A DNA stretch of 38,912 nucleotides from Acidovorax facilis (lineage in GTDB: Bacteria > Pseudomonadota > Gammaproteobacteria > Burkholderiales > Burkholderiaceae_C). The notes below the pieces were generated by a model. It was not told the DNA's origin. It saw only the letters and a program-made list of their open reading frames with translations, and searched no databases. Position 1 is the stretch's first letter. The number at the start of each line of letters is the position of its first letter. Of the stretch, positions 1 to 6,494 are shown in pieces. The stretch spans positions 1-38,912 of the forward strand of contig NZ_JAMXAX010000042.1 of the NCBI RefSeq assembly GCF_023913775.1. The letters are read 5' to 3'. A program made the position numbers and the translations under genes.

Positions 1-13
1 CGGGGGCAGCCAT
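1..13 (-). CDS. First codons of a gene running off the window, possibly lpxK
   Basis: An ATG at 13-11 on the minus strand lies 5 bases after the exbD stop and begins Met-Ala-Ala-Pro before the window ends. Close spacing suggests it belongs to the exbB-exbD transcript. In related bacteria lpxK (tetraacyldisaccharide 4'-kinase) often follows exbD, but four codons cannot prove identity; the name is inference from synteny only. Confidence 0.3.
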
Positions 14-18
14 GCGTG

Positions 19-453
19 TCAGCGGCTGGGGCTGCGCGCCGCAGCCGATGACTGCGTGGCAAACGTGATCTGCGTGAGGCCCACGCGGCGCGCTGCCTCC
101 ATCACCGAAACCACGGACTGGTGCGGCGCCATCGCATCGGCACTGATGATGACCACACTGCCCGTGCCCGCTGTGGCGGCACTGCGCAAGGCCTGCGCGA
201 TCGCGTCCACGCTTTTGCCGTCCACGCCCGTCTTGTTGATGGCGTAGCGCCCGTCGGCGGCGACGGACACGATGACTTCCTTGGGGTGGTCGCGTTGCTG
301 CTCGGCATCGGCCACGGGCAGCGTGAGCTGCAGCTCGGTGAACTTGCTGTAGGTGGTGGTCAGCATCAGAAAGATGAGGATCACCAGCAGCACGTCGATG
401 AACGGGATCAGGTTGATCTCCGGCTCTTCCTTGGCGCGGGGACGGAAGTTCAT
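19..453 (-). CDS. exbD: ExbD/TolR family biopolymer transport protein
   Basis: This 144-residue inner-membrane protein is the ExbD half of the proton-driven motor that energises TonB-dependent outer-membrane receptors. The sequence has the family layout: a short basic cytoplasmic start, the motif EINLIPFIDVLLVILIF with the key membrane Asp at residue 20, one transmembrane helix at about 18-35, then a periplasmic domain. The ATG at 453 was chosen over an upstream in-frame start because the protein then begins MNFRPRAKEEPEINL, as in the family, and a GGAAGAAG ribosome site precedes it. It starts one base after the exbB stop, so the pair is surely co-transcribed. No tonB gene is visible. TolR is the alternative name, but no tol neighbours are present. 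Confidence 0.92.
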   Translation of the reverse strand: MNFRPRAKEEPEINLIPFIDVLLVILIFLMLTTTYSKFTELQLTLPVADAEQQRDHPKEVIVSVAADGRYAINKTGVDGKSVDAIAQALRSAATAGTGSVVIISADAMAPHQSVVSVMEAARRVGLTQITFATQSSAAARSPSR

Positions 454-454
454 T

Positions 455-1099
455 TCACTTCTTCCGCAAACGCAGGATGTGGCGCACAAATTGTTCCGAA
501 GCCAACTCCAAGGTGAGCAGATAGGCATCCACCCGGGCGCGGAAGTAGCGCCAGAAGATCAGCGCCGGGATGGCCACGATGAGGCCAAAAGCCGTGTTGT
601 AGAGCGCGATCGAGATGCCATGCGCCAGCTGCGCCGGGTTGCCGCCACCCATGGCCTGGCCCACGCCACCGCTGCCGGCCTGCGAGCCAAAGATCTCGAT
701 CATGCCGATCACCGTGCCCAGCAGGCCCAGCAAGGGCGCGGCCGAAGCGATGGTGGCCAGTGCCGACAGGTATTTTTCCAGCCGGTGCGCCACGGCGCGC
801 CCCGCGCCTTCCATGGCGGCACGCAGGTCGGTCTCGCTGCACTGGGGGTTGCTGTTGAGGGTGCGCAGGCCGCTGGCCAGCACCTCGCCCAGGGCGGAGT
901 TTTGCGCCAACTGGTTCACCACGTCGGGGGTGGGCACGGCCTTGGACGAGACCGTGATGGCTTCATCGAGCAATTTCGGGGGGGCGACACGGGCCGTCTT
1001 GAGGGCCACGAAACGTTCAAAAATCAGCGCCATTCCCAGGACGGAACACGCAATCAGGGGCCAGATCGGCCAGCCTGCGGCTTGTATGATGGACAGCAA
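455..1099 (-). CDS. exbB: ExbB/TolQ/MotA family proton channel protein
   Basis: A 214-residue inner-membrane protein that forms the proton channel scaffold with ExbD. Three hydrophobic segments fit the family: about 8-28, 111-138 (ATIASAAPLLGLLGTVIGMI, the conserved proton-channel region) and 162-187. There is no cleavable signal, which is usual for short ExbB proteins. It is the first gene of the exbB-exbD pair, and its stop lies one base before the exbD ATG. The TonB-dependent receptor at 18-20 kb could use such a motor, though that link is inference. TolQ is the close alternative; the lack of tolA/tolB neighbours favours ExbB. Confidence 0.92.
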   Translation of the reverse strand: MLSIIQAAGWPIWPLIACSVLGMALIFERFVALKTARVAPPKLLDEAITVSSKAVPTPDVVNQLAQNSALGEVLASGLRTLNSNPQCSETDLRAAMEGAGRAVAHRLEKYLSALATIASAAPLLGLLGTVIGMIEIFGSQAGSGGVGQAMGGGNPAQLAHGISIALYNTAFGLIVAIPALIFWRYFRARVDAYLLTLELASEQFVRHILRLRKK

Positions 1100-1451
1100 A
1101 TCTCTCTCCGCGCAGATGAAAGCAATCGGCGATTATGGCCCAGCTTGCAGGGCCCACCTCGTCACAAACCGTTACGTTGCTGTGCGCGCCGTCGCCCCAT
1201 CTGCTCACCCACAAAATCTGTGGATAACTTTGTGGGCAACCACTGTTCCAGGCCACGCAAAGTGGCGCCACGCCGTGCTTGCAACAGATTGATGAAAAAT
1301 TGCGCAATGAAAAAGCTATATAAATCAACAACTTGTACGTGCTCTGGTGTTTTGCGGGCGGTTTTTAGTTATGTGGCTGTGGTAACTGCCGCTGACCAGA
1401 TTCTGTGGAGTACTTGCGCGGTGCGCGCGGCGCAAACGCCCGCCGTTTCTC
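1100..1451. other. Divergent intergenic region between exbB and xseA
   Basis: This 352-base stretch has no gene. It must hold the promoters of both flanking genes. Its xseA-proximal half (about 1285-1400) is AT-rich, with a TATATAAA run at 1317-1324, but I could not place a convincing -35/-10 pair. A perfect 9-base DnaA-box match (TGTGGATAA) occurs at 1219-1227. Confidence 0.7.
1219..1227 (-). promoter_or_regulatory. Perfect DnaA-box match
   Basis: The plus strand reads TGTGGATAA, the reverse complement of the strict DnaA box TTATCCACA. It is a single site in the exbB-xseA gap. One 9-mer can occur by chance, and no cluster of boxes or AT-rich unwinding element suggests an origin. A regulatory DnaA site or a chance match are both possible. 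Confidence 0.35.
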
Positions 1452-2777
1452 ATGTTTGAGCGCCCCAGCCCCGCAGTGGCGCCGCGCGTCTGGGAAGTTG
1501 GCGCGCTATGCCGCGCCATTGCTGATGCTCTGGAGGCGCGCTTCAATCCTGTCGCGGTGCGCGGCGAGATCACGGGCTTCTCGCGCGCATCCAGCGGACA
1601 TTGCTACTTCTCGGTCAAAGATGCGAACGGCCAGTTGCGCTGCGCCATGTTCCGCCGTGCCGCCAGCCTGCTTGACTTTTCGCCGCGCGATGGCGAATTG
1701 GTGGAAGTGCGCGGCCGCCTTTCGGTGTACGAGGCGCGGGGCGATTTGCAGTTCATTGTGGAAAGCATGCAGCGGGCCGGGCAGGGCGCGTTGTTCGAGC
1801 AGTTCCTGCGCCTGAAGGCGCAGCTCGAAACGGAAGGCTTGTTCGACAGCGCCCGCAAGCGCCCGCTGCCTTTGCAGCCGCGTGGCATTGGCCTTGTGAC
1901 GTCCACCGGGGCGGCGGCCCTTCACGACGTGGTCACGGCGCTGCGCCGTCGCGTGCCGCACATTCCGGTGGTGCTGGTGCCTGCGCAGGTGCAGGGCACC
2001 GCAGCACCTGCTTCGCTGGTTGCGGCGCTATCAAAACTGTATCTGCTTGCGCAAGCGGGACAAGCGTCAGGGGCTGATTTGACCAAAAATCCGCCCATTG
2101 ACGTGATCTTGCTGGTGCGCGGGGGCGGTTCCATCGAAGATCTCTGGGCCTTCAACGACGAACAACTGGCCCGGACCATCGTGCAAAGCCCGGTGCCGCT
2201 CATTAGCGGGGTGGGGCACGAGACCGATTTCACCATCGCCGACTTCTGCGCCGACCTGCGCGCACCTACGCCCACCGCCGCCGCTGAGCTGGTGGCCCAG
2301 CCGCGCGATGTGTGGCTGGGGGCGCTCGGGCTGCTGGCTGGGCGTATCAGCGACGGCGTGCAGCGCCAGCTCGACACCCGGCACCAGCGGCTGGACCAGG
2401 CGGCGGCGCGGCTGGGCCGCCCGTCGGGCCTGGTGGCGCGTGAGCAGATGCAACTGGCACGCCTGGCCCAGCGCATGCGTCATGGAGTGCTATTAAAATT
2501 GCAGCGGCTTGCGCAATCCCAGAAAGCGCTGGAGGCCGACTTCCCTCAAAAAATGCAACGGCGCCTGGTGCAGCAGGCCGAGCGGCTCGACCGCGCGGCC
2601 TTGCGGCTGGAGCTGCTCGACCCGCGCCTGGTGCTGCATCGCGGCTACGCGCTGCTCACCGATACCGAGGGCCGGGCTGTGACCAGCGTGCGCCAGGCCC
2701 AGCCGGGCGATGCCCTGCGCGCCACACTGGCCGATGGCGTGGTGGACGTGACGGTGGCCCAGCCGCGACTGCTGTAA
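1452..2777 (+). CDS. xseA: Exodeoxyribonuclease VII large subunit
   Basis: XseA (441 residues) is the catalytic subunit of exonuclease VII, which degrades single-stranded DNA into short oligonucleotides. An N-terminal OB-fold (about 12-108, with VRGEITGFSRASSGHCYFSV) precedes the nuclease core, marked by RGGGSIEDLWAFNDE at about 223-237 and SGVGHETDFTIADF just after. A coiled-coil-like Arg/Gln/Leu-rich tail follows. The small subunit xseB is not adjacent. Two stretches look foreign: residues 192-213 and 346-367 are encoded by DNA matching a dispersed palindromic repeat (separate entries). From memory of the E. coli protein, the segment between VQG and RGGGS is about 14 residues longer here. 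The ATG at 1452 gives a family-like start, MFERPSPAVAPRVWEV. Confidence 0.95.
   Translation: MFERPSPAVAPRVWEVGALCRAIADALEARFNPVAVRGEITGFSRASSGHCYFSVKDANGQLRCAMFRRAASLLDFSPRDGELVEVRGRLSVYEARGDLQFIVESMQRAGQGALFEQFLRLKAQLETEGLFDSARKRPLPLQPRGIGLVTSTGAAALHDVVTALRRRVPHIPVVLVPAQVQGTAAPASLVAALSKLYLLAQAGQASGADLTKNPPIDVILLVRGGGSIEDLWAFNDEQLARTIVQSPVPLISGVGHETDFTIADFCADLRAPTPTAAAELVAQPRDVWLGALGLLAGRISDGVQRQLDTRHQRLDQAAARLGRPSGLVAREQMQLARLAQRMRHGVLLKLQRLAQSQKALEADFPQKMQRRLVQQAERLDRAALRLELLDPRLVLHRGYALLTDTEGRAVTSVRQAQPGDALRATLADGVVDVTVAQPRLL
2027..2090 (+). repeat. Dispersed palindromic repeat, copy A, in frame inside xseA
   Basis: It begins GCTATCAAAA and contains CTTGCGCAAG, CAAGCGTCAGGGGCTGATTT and a final ACCAAAAAT, the order seen in the intergenic copies. 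It encodes XseA residues 192-213. Hand alignment with copy B (equal length, no gaps) gives about 42 of 64 identical bases, in the same reading frame. Confidence 0.6.
2489..2552 (+). repeat. Dispersed palindromic repeat, copy B, in frame inside xseA
   Basis: It begins GCTATTAAAATT and contains GGCTTGCGCAA, AAAGCGCTGGAGGCCGA and a terminal A-rich tract. It encodes XseA residues 346-367 in the same frame as copy A, the first base of the element being a third codon position in both. It lies in the helical C-terminal part of the protein. Confidence 0.55.
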
Positions 2778-2987
2778 CGGGGTGATGTCGCGGCGCGGTA
2801 GAAGGCGCGCCTCTGTAGGACAGCAGCGGTTTGTGGTGCTGCAGACCGGATCTGGGTGGCCTCACGCTGCACAGGTCACCTGATGTTCCTACAATGCCCC
2901 CTTCGCGCTGTGTCCGACTGCATTGCTCAGGAAAGAAAAGCGTTGCAGATGGCATCCCGGAATTTCAAACCACAAGGAAACACCACC

Positions 2988-3569
2988 ATGGAACATACCC
3001 TTCCCCCGCTGCCCTACGCCATCGATGCCCTGGCTCCGCACTACAGCCAGGAAACCCTGGAGTACCACCATGGCAAGCACCACAACGCCTATGTGGTGAA
3101 CCTGAACAACCTGCAAAAGGGCACCGAGTTCGAAGCCATGACGCTCGAAGAGATCGTCAAGAAGTCGAGCGGCGGCATCTACAACAATGCAGCGCAAATC
3201 TGGAACCACACCTTCTTCTGGAACTGCATGGCTCCCCGGGGCGGCGGTGAGCCTTCTGGTGCACTGGCTGCAGCCATCACCGCCAAGTGGGGCAGCTACG
3301 CAGCCTTCAAGGAAGCGTTCGTGAAGTCTGCCGTGGGCAACTTCGGTTCGGGCTGGACCTGGCTGGTGAAGAAGGCCGATGGCAGCGTTGACATCGTCAA
3401 CACCGGCGCCGCCGGCACGCCGCTGACCACCGCCGACAAGGCGCTGCTCACCGTGGACGTGTGGGAACACGCGTACTACATCGACTACCGCAACATGCGT
3501 CCCAAGTTCGTTGAGACCTTCCTCGACAAGCTGGTGAACTGGAAGTTTGCCGAAGCCAACTTCGCCTGA
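2988..3569 (+). CDS. sodB: Superoxide dismutase, iron type
   Basis: This 193-residue cytoplasmic enzyme converts superoxide to hydrogen peroxide and oxygen. The four metal ligands are visible: H27 ([11 protein letters not shown]), H74 ([11 protein letters not shown]), D157 and H161 ([11 protein letters not shown]). Gln at residue 70 in the N-terminal half is the hallmark of the iron class rather than the manganese class. The ATG at 2988 was preferred to an in-frame ATG 132 bases upstream: it gives the family start [10 protein letters not shown], and AAGGAAA lies just before it. The gene is monocistronic, with its own strong terminator 54 bases downstream. Confidence 0.96.
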   Translation: MEHTLPPLPYAIDALAPHYSQETLEYHHGKHHNAYVVNLNNLQKGTEFEAMTLEEIVKKSSGGIYNNAAQIWNHTFFWNCMAPRGGGEPSGALAAAITAKWGSYAAFKEAFVKSAVGNFGSGWTWLVKKADGSVDIVNTGAAGTPLTTADKALLTVDVWEHAYYIDYRNMRPKFVETFLDKLVNWKFAEANFA

Positions 3570-3622
3570 TGCGCGATCCGCGCCCCGCGAGTGACCTGTC
3601 CTGACGGACTGAGGTCTGCGGG

Positions 3623-3656
3623 CAACAAAAAACGGCCTTAGGGCCGTTTTTTGTTG
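3623..3656 (+). terminator. Strong bidirectional terminator after sodB
   Basis: A perfect 15-base stem (3623-3637 with 3642-3656) around a TTAG loop has GGCC at its tip and A/T tracts at its base. It therefore works for sodB on the plus strand and could also serve the DUF192 gene arriving from the minus strand. Confidence 0.9.
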
Positions 3657-3670
3657 GGGATTTTGAGGCG

Positions 3671-3724
3671 TTTTTGGCATCTAGCGCTTGCTGAATAAGC
3701 GCTGGTAGCTATATAAATGATAGT
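3671..3724 (-). repeat. Dispersed palindromic repeat, copy C, between convergent genes
   Basis: Read on the minus strand it runs ACTATCATTTATATAGCTAC, then AGCGCTTATTCAGCAAGCGCT (as one stem-loop), then AGATGCCAAAAA. The GCTAT...ATAGCT start and the AGCGCTT/AAGCGCT stem define the family. It sits just past the sodB terminator, between convergent genes. Confidence 0.7.
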
Positions 3725-3852
3725 AAGCTGCACTCCCGGATCATGGGAGTGCGATGTCGGCAAGACAGCGCTTGGGCAAGCGGCAGGGCCCAGGGTCAAG
3801 GGCTATGCGGCTGTGGCATCCCGATCTGCGCAAGTCCCTGGGTGGTCCTGCG

Positions 3853-4350
3853 TCACTTGCGGCTGAACAGCGCTCCACCCAGCTTGGCGCCTGCCTTGAT
3901 GTTTTTCTTGGCAAACCATCCCTGGTTCATCTCCAGCACGTAGCGCACCGGTTTTGCCGAACAGTGCGAATCCAGCGTCTGGGGCTTCATGTCGGCCAGG
4001 TTCACGATGGTGCCGTCGTCATCCACAAACGCTGCCGTGAGCGGCAGCAGCGTGTTCTTCATCCAGAAGCACTGCTGCGCGGGTTGTTCAAACACAAACA
4101 GCATGCCCTCGTGCTGGGGCATCTCCTTGCGATGCATCAGGCCGGTCTGGCGCTCCTGGGGCGTGGCGGCCACCTGGGCGTCAATGCGGTGCATGCCTGC
4201 GGTCAGTTCCACACGCTGCAAATTCAGCTGGGGGCCGTCCTGGGCCTGTGCCGTGGTGAACGGCAGTCCCGCAGCAGCGGTCAACAGCGCGGCGGCCACG
4301 GTGCGCCGTGTGGCAGCGGAAAAAGGCAAGGCAAGTGCAAAAGCGGTCAT
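3853..4350 (-). CDS. Exported DUF192 family protein
   Basis: A 165-residue protein with an N-terminal signal (about residues 1-36, hydrophobic core AVAALLTAAAG-like, ending AQAQ) followed by a DUF192 domain. Recognisable family features are RQTGLMHRKEMPQHEGMLF, CFWMKNTLLPLTAAFVDD and the final VLEMNQGWFAKKNIKAG. DUF192 proteins are small, widespread, often periplasmic and of unknown activity. The ATG at 4350 was chosen over one 120 bases upstream because the signal peptide begins there. It converges on sodB, and an exported Lys-rich gene lies upstream on the same strand behind a terminator, so it probably has its own promoter. Confidence 0.85.
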   Translation of the reverse strand: MTAFALALPFSAATRRTVAAALLTAAAGLPFTTAQAQDGPQLNLQRVELTAGMHRIDAQVAATPQERQTGLMHRKEMPQHEGMLFVFEQPAQQCFWMKNTLLPLTAAFVDDDGTIVNLADMKPQTLDSHCSAKPVRYVLEMNQGWFAKKNIKAGAKLGGALFSRK

Positions 4351-4429
4351 GGGCAAGGCTTTCTGGACAAGGGGGCAGCGTCCGCACAAGGGGCGCCGAA
4401 CCGGCGGGCAAAAGAAGGGGAAAAGAACG

Positions 4430-4458
4430 GAAAAAGAAAACGCCCGCAGTAGCGGGCG
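4430..4458 (-). terminator. Terminator of the small Lys/Ala-rich gene
   Basis: A perfect 7-base GC stem (4441-4447 with 4452-4458, loop AGTA) is followed on the minus strand by TTTTCTTTTT. It lies 48 bases past the stop of the upstream minus-strand gene and before the DUF192 start. Confidence 0.85.
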
Positions 4459-4506
4459 ATTTTGAAGCAATGTGCATGACCCCGCTAAGGGTGCTGCATG
4501 CCAGCG

Positions 4507-4752
4507 TCAGGCTGCCTTGTGGGTGGTCTTTTTCTTGGCGACCTTCTTGGTGGTTTTCTTTTTGGCCGTTTTGGTGGCCTTGGCCTTTGCCTTGGTTTTG
4601 GCGACGGGTGCGGGGGCAGCAGCTACAGGTGCAGCGGGTGCAGCCATGGGCGCTGGGGCTGCAGGGGCGGGGGCCGGAGCGGCTGCAGGCGCCTGTGCAA
4701 AAGCACTTGCACCCAACAGACCAGCCACCAGGACAGCGAGGAGTTTTTTCAT
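4507..4752 (-). CDS. Small exported Ala/Pro-rich protein with a histone-H1-like basic tail
   Basis: An 81-residue protein. Residues 1-19 (MKKLLAVLVAGLLGASAFAQ) form a textbook signal peptide. Next comes an Ala/Pro-rich stretch to about residue 50, then a tail of Lys-Ala-Thr repeats (KTKAKAKATKTAKKKTTKK) ending KTTHKAA. The tail resembles histone-H1-like and AlgP-type tails, which bind DNA in the cytoplasm, yet the signal predicts export, so its target is unclear: nucleic acid, LPS or peptidoglycan. The ATG at 4752 is chosen over an upstream start because it begins the signal. It reads away from icd. Function is not recognised. Confidence 0.75.
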   Translation of the reverse strand: MKKLLAVLVAGLLGASAFAQAPAAAPAPAPAAPAPMAAPAAPVAAAPAPVAKTKAKAKATKTAKKKTTKKVAKKKTTHKAA

Positions 4753-4951
4753 ATATGCCGTTTCCAGTGAAGGGGTTGAAAGAGAGGATCTGAAGCCGCG
4801 CAAACCTGCACGGCTTCGCCCGCAACGATAGCAGCGGCGCGCAGGCTGGCAGGGACTTTGCCCAAAAAATTGTCATTAGAATTGACTGGCTACCGAGCGC
4901 TTTGCCCCATCTGCTGAATCTGCTTCAGCTTCCACAGGAGACACCCCTTCC

Positions 4952-6211
4952 ATGACCAGCTACCAGCACATCAAGGTGCCTGCCGAAGGCCAGAAAATCA
5001 CGGTCAATGCCGACATGTCGCTGAATGTGCCGGACCAGCCCATCATTCCCTTCATTGAAGGCGATGGCACGGGGCTCGACATCACGCCGGTGATGATCAA
5101 GGTGGTGGACGCTGCGGTGGCCAAGGCCTATGGCGGCAAGAAGAAGATCCACTGGATGGAGGTGTATGCGGGCGAGAAATCCACCAAGGTCTACGGCCCT
5201 GATGTGTGGCTGCCCGAAGAAACCCTGCAGGTGTTGCGCGAGTACGTGGTGTCGATCAAGGGCCCGCTGACCACGCCCGTGGGTGGCGGCATCCGTTCGC
5301 TGAACGTGGCACTGCGCCAGGAACTGGATCTGTATGTCTGCCTGCGCCCCGTGCAGTATTTCAAGGGCGTGCCTTCGCCGCTGAAAGAGCCCGAAAAGAC
5401 CAACATGGTGATCTTCCGCGAGAACTCGGAGGACATCTATGCCGGCATCGAGTTCGAAGCCGAGTCGGACAAGGCCAAGAAGCTCATCAAGTTCCTGCAG
5501 GACGAGATGGGCGTGAAGAAAATCCGCTTTCCCAACACCTCGGGCATTGGCGTCAAGCCCGTCTCCATTGAGGGCACCGAACGCCTGGTGCGCAAGGCCA
5601 TCCAGTACGCCATCGACAACGACAAGCCCAGCGTGACCATCGTCCACAAGGGCAACATCATGAAGTACACCGAAGGTGGCTTCCGCGACTGGGCGTACGC
5701 CCTGGCGCAAAAGGAGTTCGGTGCCGAGCTGATCGACGGCGGCCCGTGGTGCAAGCTCAAGAACCCCAAGACGGGCAAGGACATCACCATCAAGGACAGC
5801 ATTGCCGATGCCTTCCTGCAGCAGATCCTGCTGCGCCCGGCCGAGTATTCGGTGGTGGCCACGCTCAACCTCAATGGCGATTACATCTCCGATGCGCTCG
5901 CAGCCCAGGTGGGCGGGATCGGCATTGCGCCCGGCGCCAACATGTCCGACTCGGTGGCCTGTTTTGAAGCCACCCACGGCACGGCCCCCAAATATGCAGG
6001 CAAGGACTATGTGAACCCCGGCTCCGAAATCCTGTCGGCCGAGATGATGCTGCGCCACATGGGTTGGATCGAGGCCGCCAACTTGATCATCAGTTCGCTG
6101 GAGAAGTCGATAGCCTCCAAGAAGGTGACTTACGACTTTGCCCGCCTGATGGACGGAGCCACCCAGGTGAGCTGCTCGGGTTTTGGCCAGGTCATGATCG
6201 ACCACATGTAA
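4952..6211 (+). CDS. icd: NADP-dependent isocitrate dehydrogenase
   Basis: Icd (419 residues) oxidatively decarboxylates isocitrate to 2-oxoglutarate in the TCA cycle. The protein matches the E. coli-type dimeric enzyme closely in length and motifs: [13 protein letters not shown] at 34-46; [14 protein letters not shown], whose Ser116 corresponds to the AceK-phosphorylated serine; [20 protein letters not shown]; and [20 protein letters not shown]. The KY...V and DFARLM elements are those that bind NADP rather than NAD in this family. AGGAG at 4936-4940 precedes the ATG. A clear terminator follows. Phosphorylation control is inferred from the conserved serine; aceK is not in the window. Confidence 0.96.
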   Translation: MTSYQHIKVPAEGQKITVNADMSLNVPDQPIIPFIEGDGTGLDITPVMIKVVDAAVAKAYGGKKKIHWMEVYAGEKSTKVYGPDVWLPEETLQVLREYVVSIKGPLTTPVGGGIRSLNVALRQELDLYVCLRPVQYFKGVPSPLKEPEKTNMVIFRENSEDIYAGIEFEAESDKAKKLIKFLQDEMGVKKIRFPNTSGIGVKPVSIEGTERLVRKAIQYAIDNDKPSVTIVHKGNIMKYTEGGFRDWAYALAQKEFGAELIDGGPWCKLKNPKTGKDITIKDSIADAFLQQILLRPAEYSVVATLNLNGDYISDALAAQVGGIGIAPGANMSDSVACFEATHGTAPKYAGKDYVNPGSEILSAEMMLRHMGWIEAANLIISSLEKSIASKKVTYDFARLMDGATQVSCSGFGQVMIDHM

Positions 6212-6239
6212 GCCAGCGCGGCTTTTGCGCCGTTTCGCA

Positions 6240-6274
6240 AGCCCCTGTTCCCTTGTTGGTGCAGGGGCTTTTTG
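6240..6274 (+). terminator. Terminator of icd
   Basis: AGCCCCTG (6240-6247) pairs with CAGGGGCT (6262-6269), followed by TTTTTG. It lies 28 bases past the icd stop. Confidence 0.85.
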
Positions 6275-6356
6275 TCGTCTGGCGGCTGCAGGGCTCCGCC
6301 CAGGGCCAAACTGCCCCGATGGTCGGCGGCGCGGAACTGGCAGTGGCATTTCAGAG

Positions 6357-6386
6357 TTGGCAATCGGGAGGCTTCCCGCCTAAGAT
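6357..6386 (+). promoter_or_regulatory. Candidate promoter of the histidine-kinase operon
   Basis: TTGGCA (6357-6362, 5 of 6 to the -35 consensus) and TAAGAT (6381-6386, 4 of 6 to -10) are 18 bases apart, 109 bases before the kinase ATG. The spacer holds an inverted repeat, CGGGA-GGCT-TCCCG (6365-6378), where a regulator could bind. This is a sequence match only. Confidence 0.45.
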
Positions 6387-6494
6387 GGGTCCAGCCATGG
6401 GCCCGCGCGGGGCGATGGCACGGGCTTGCATCCGCAGTCGCACACAAACACAACAACGGGATGCAGAGGGATGGGTCCCCACAGGGAGTTCTGC

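Noticed and set aside
1219..1240. Replication origin near the DnaA box
   Set aside because: A single box, no box cluster, no dnaA, dnaN or gidA neighbours.
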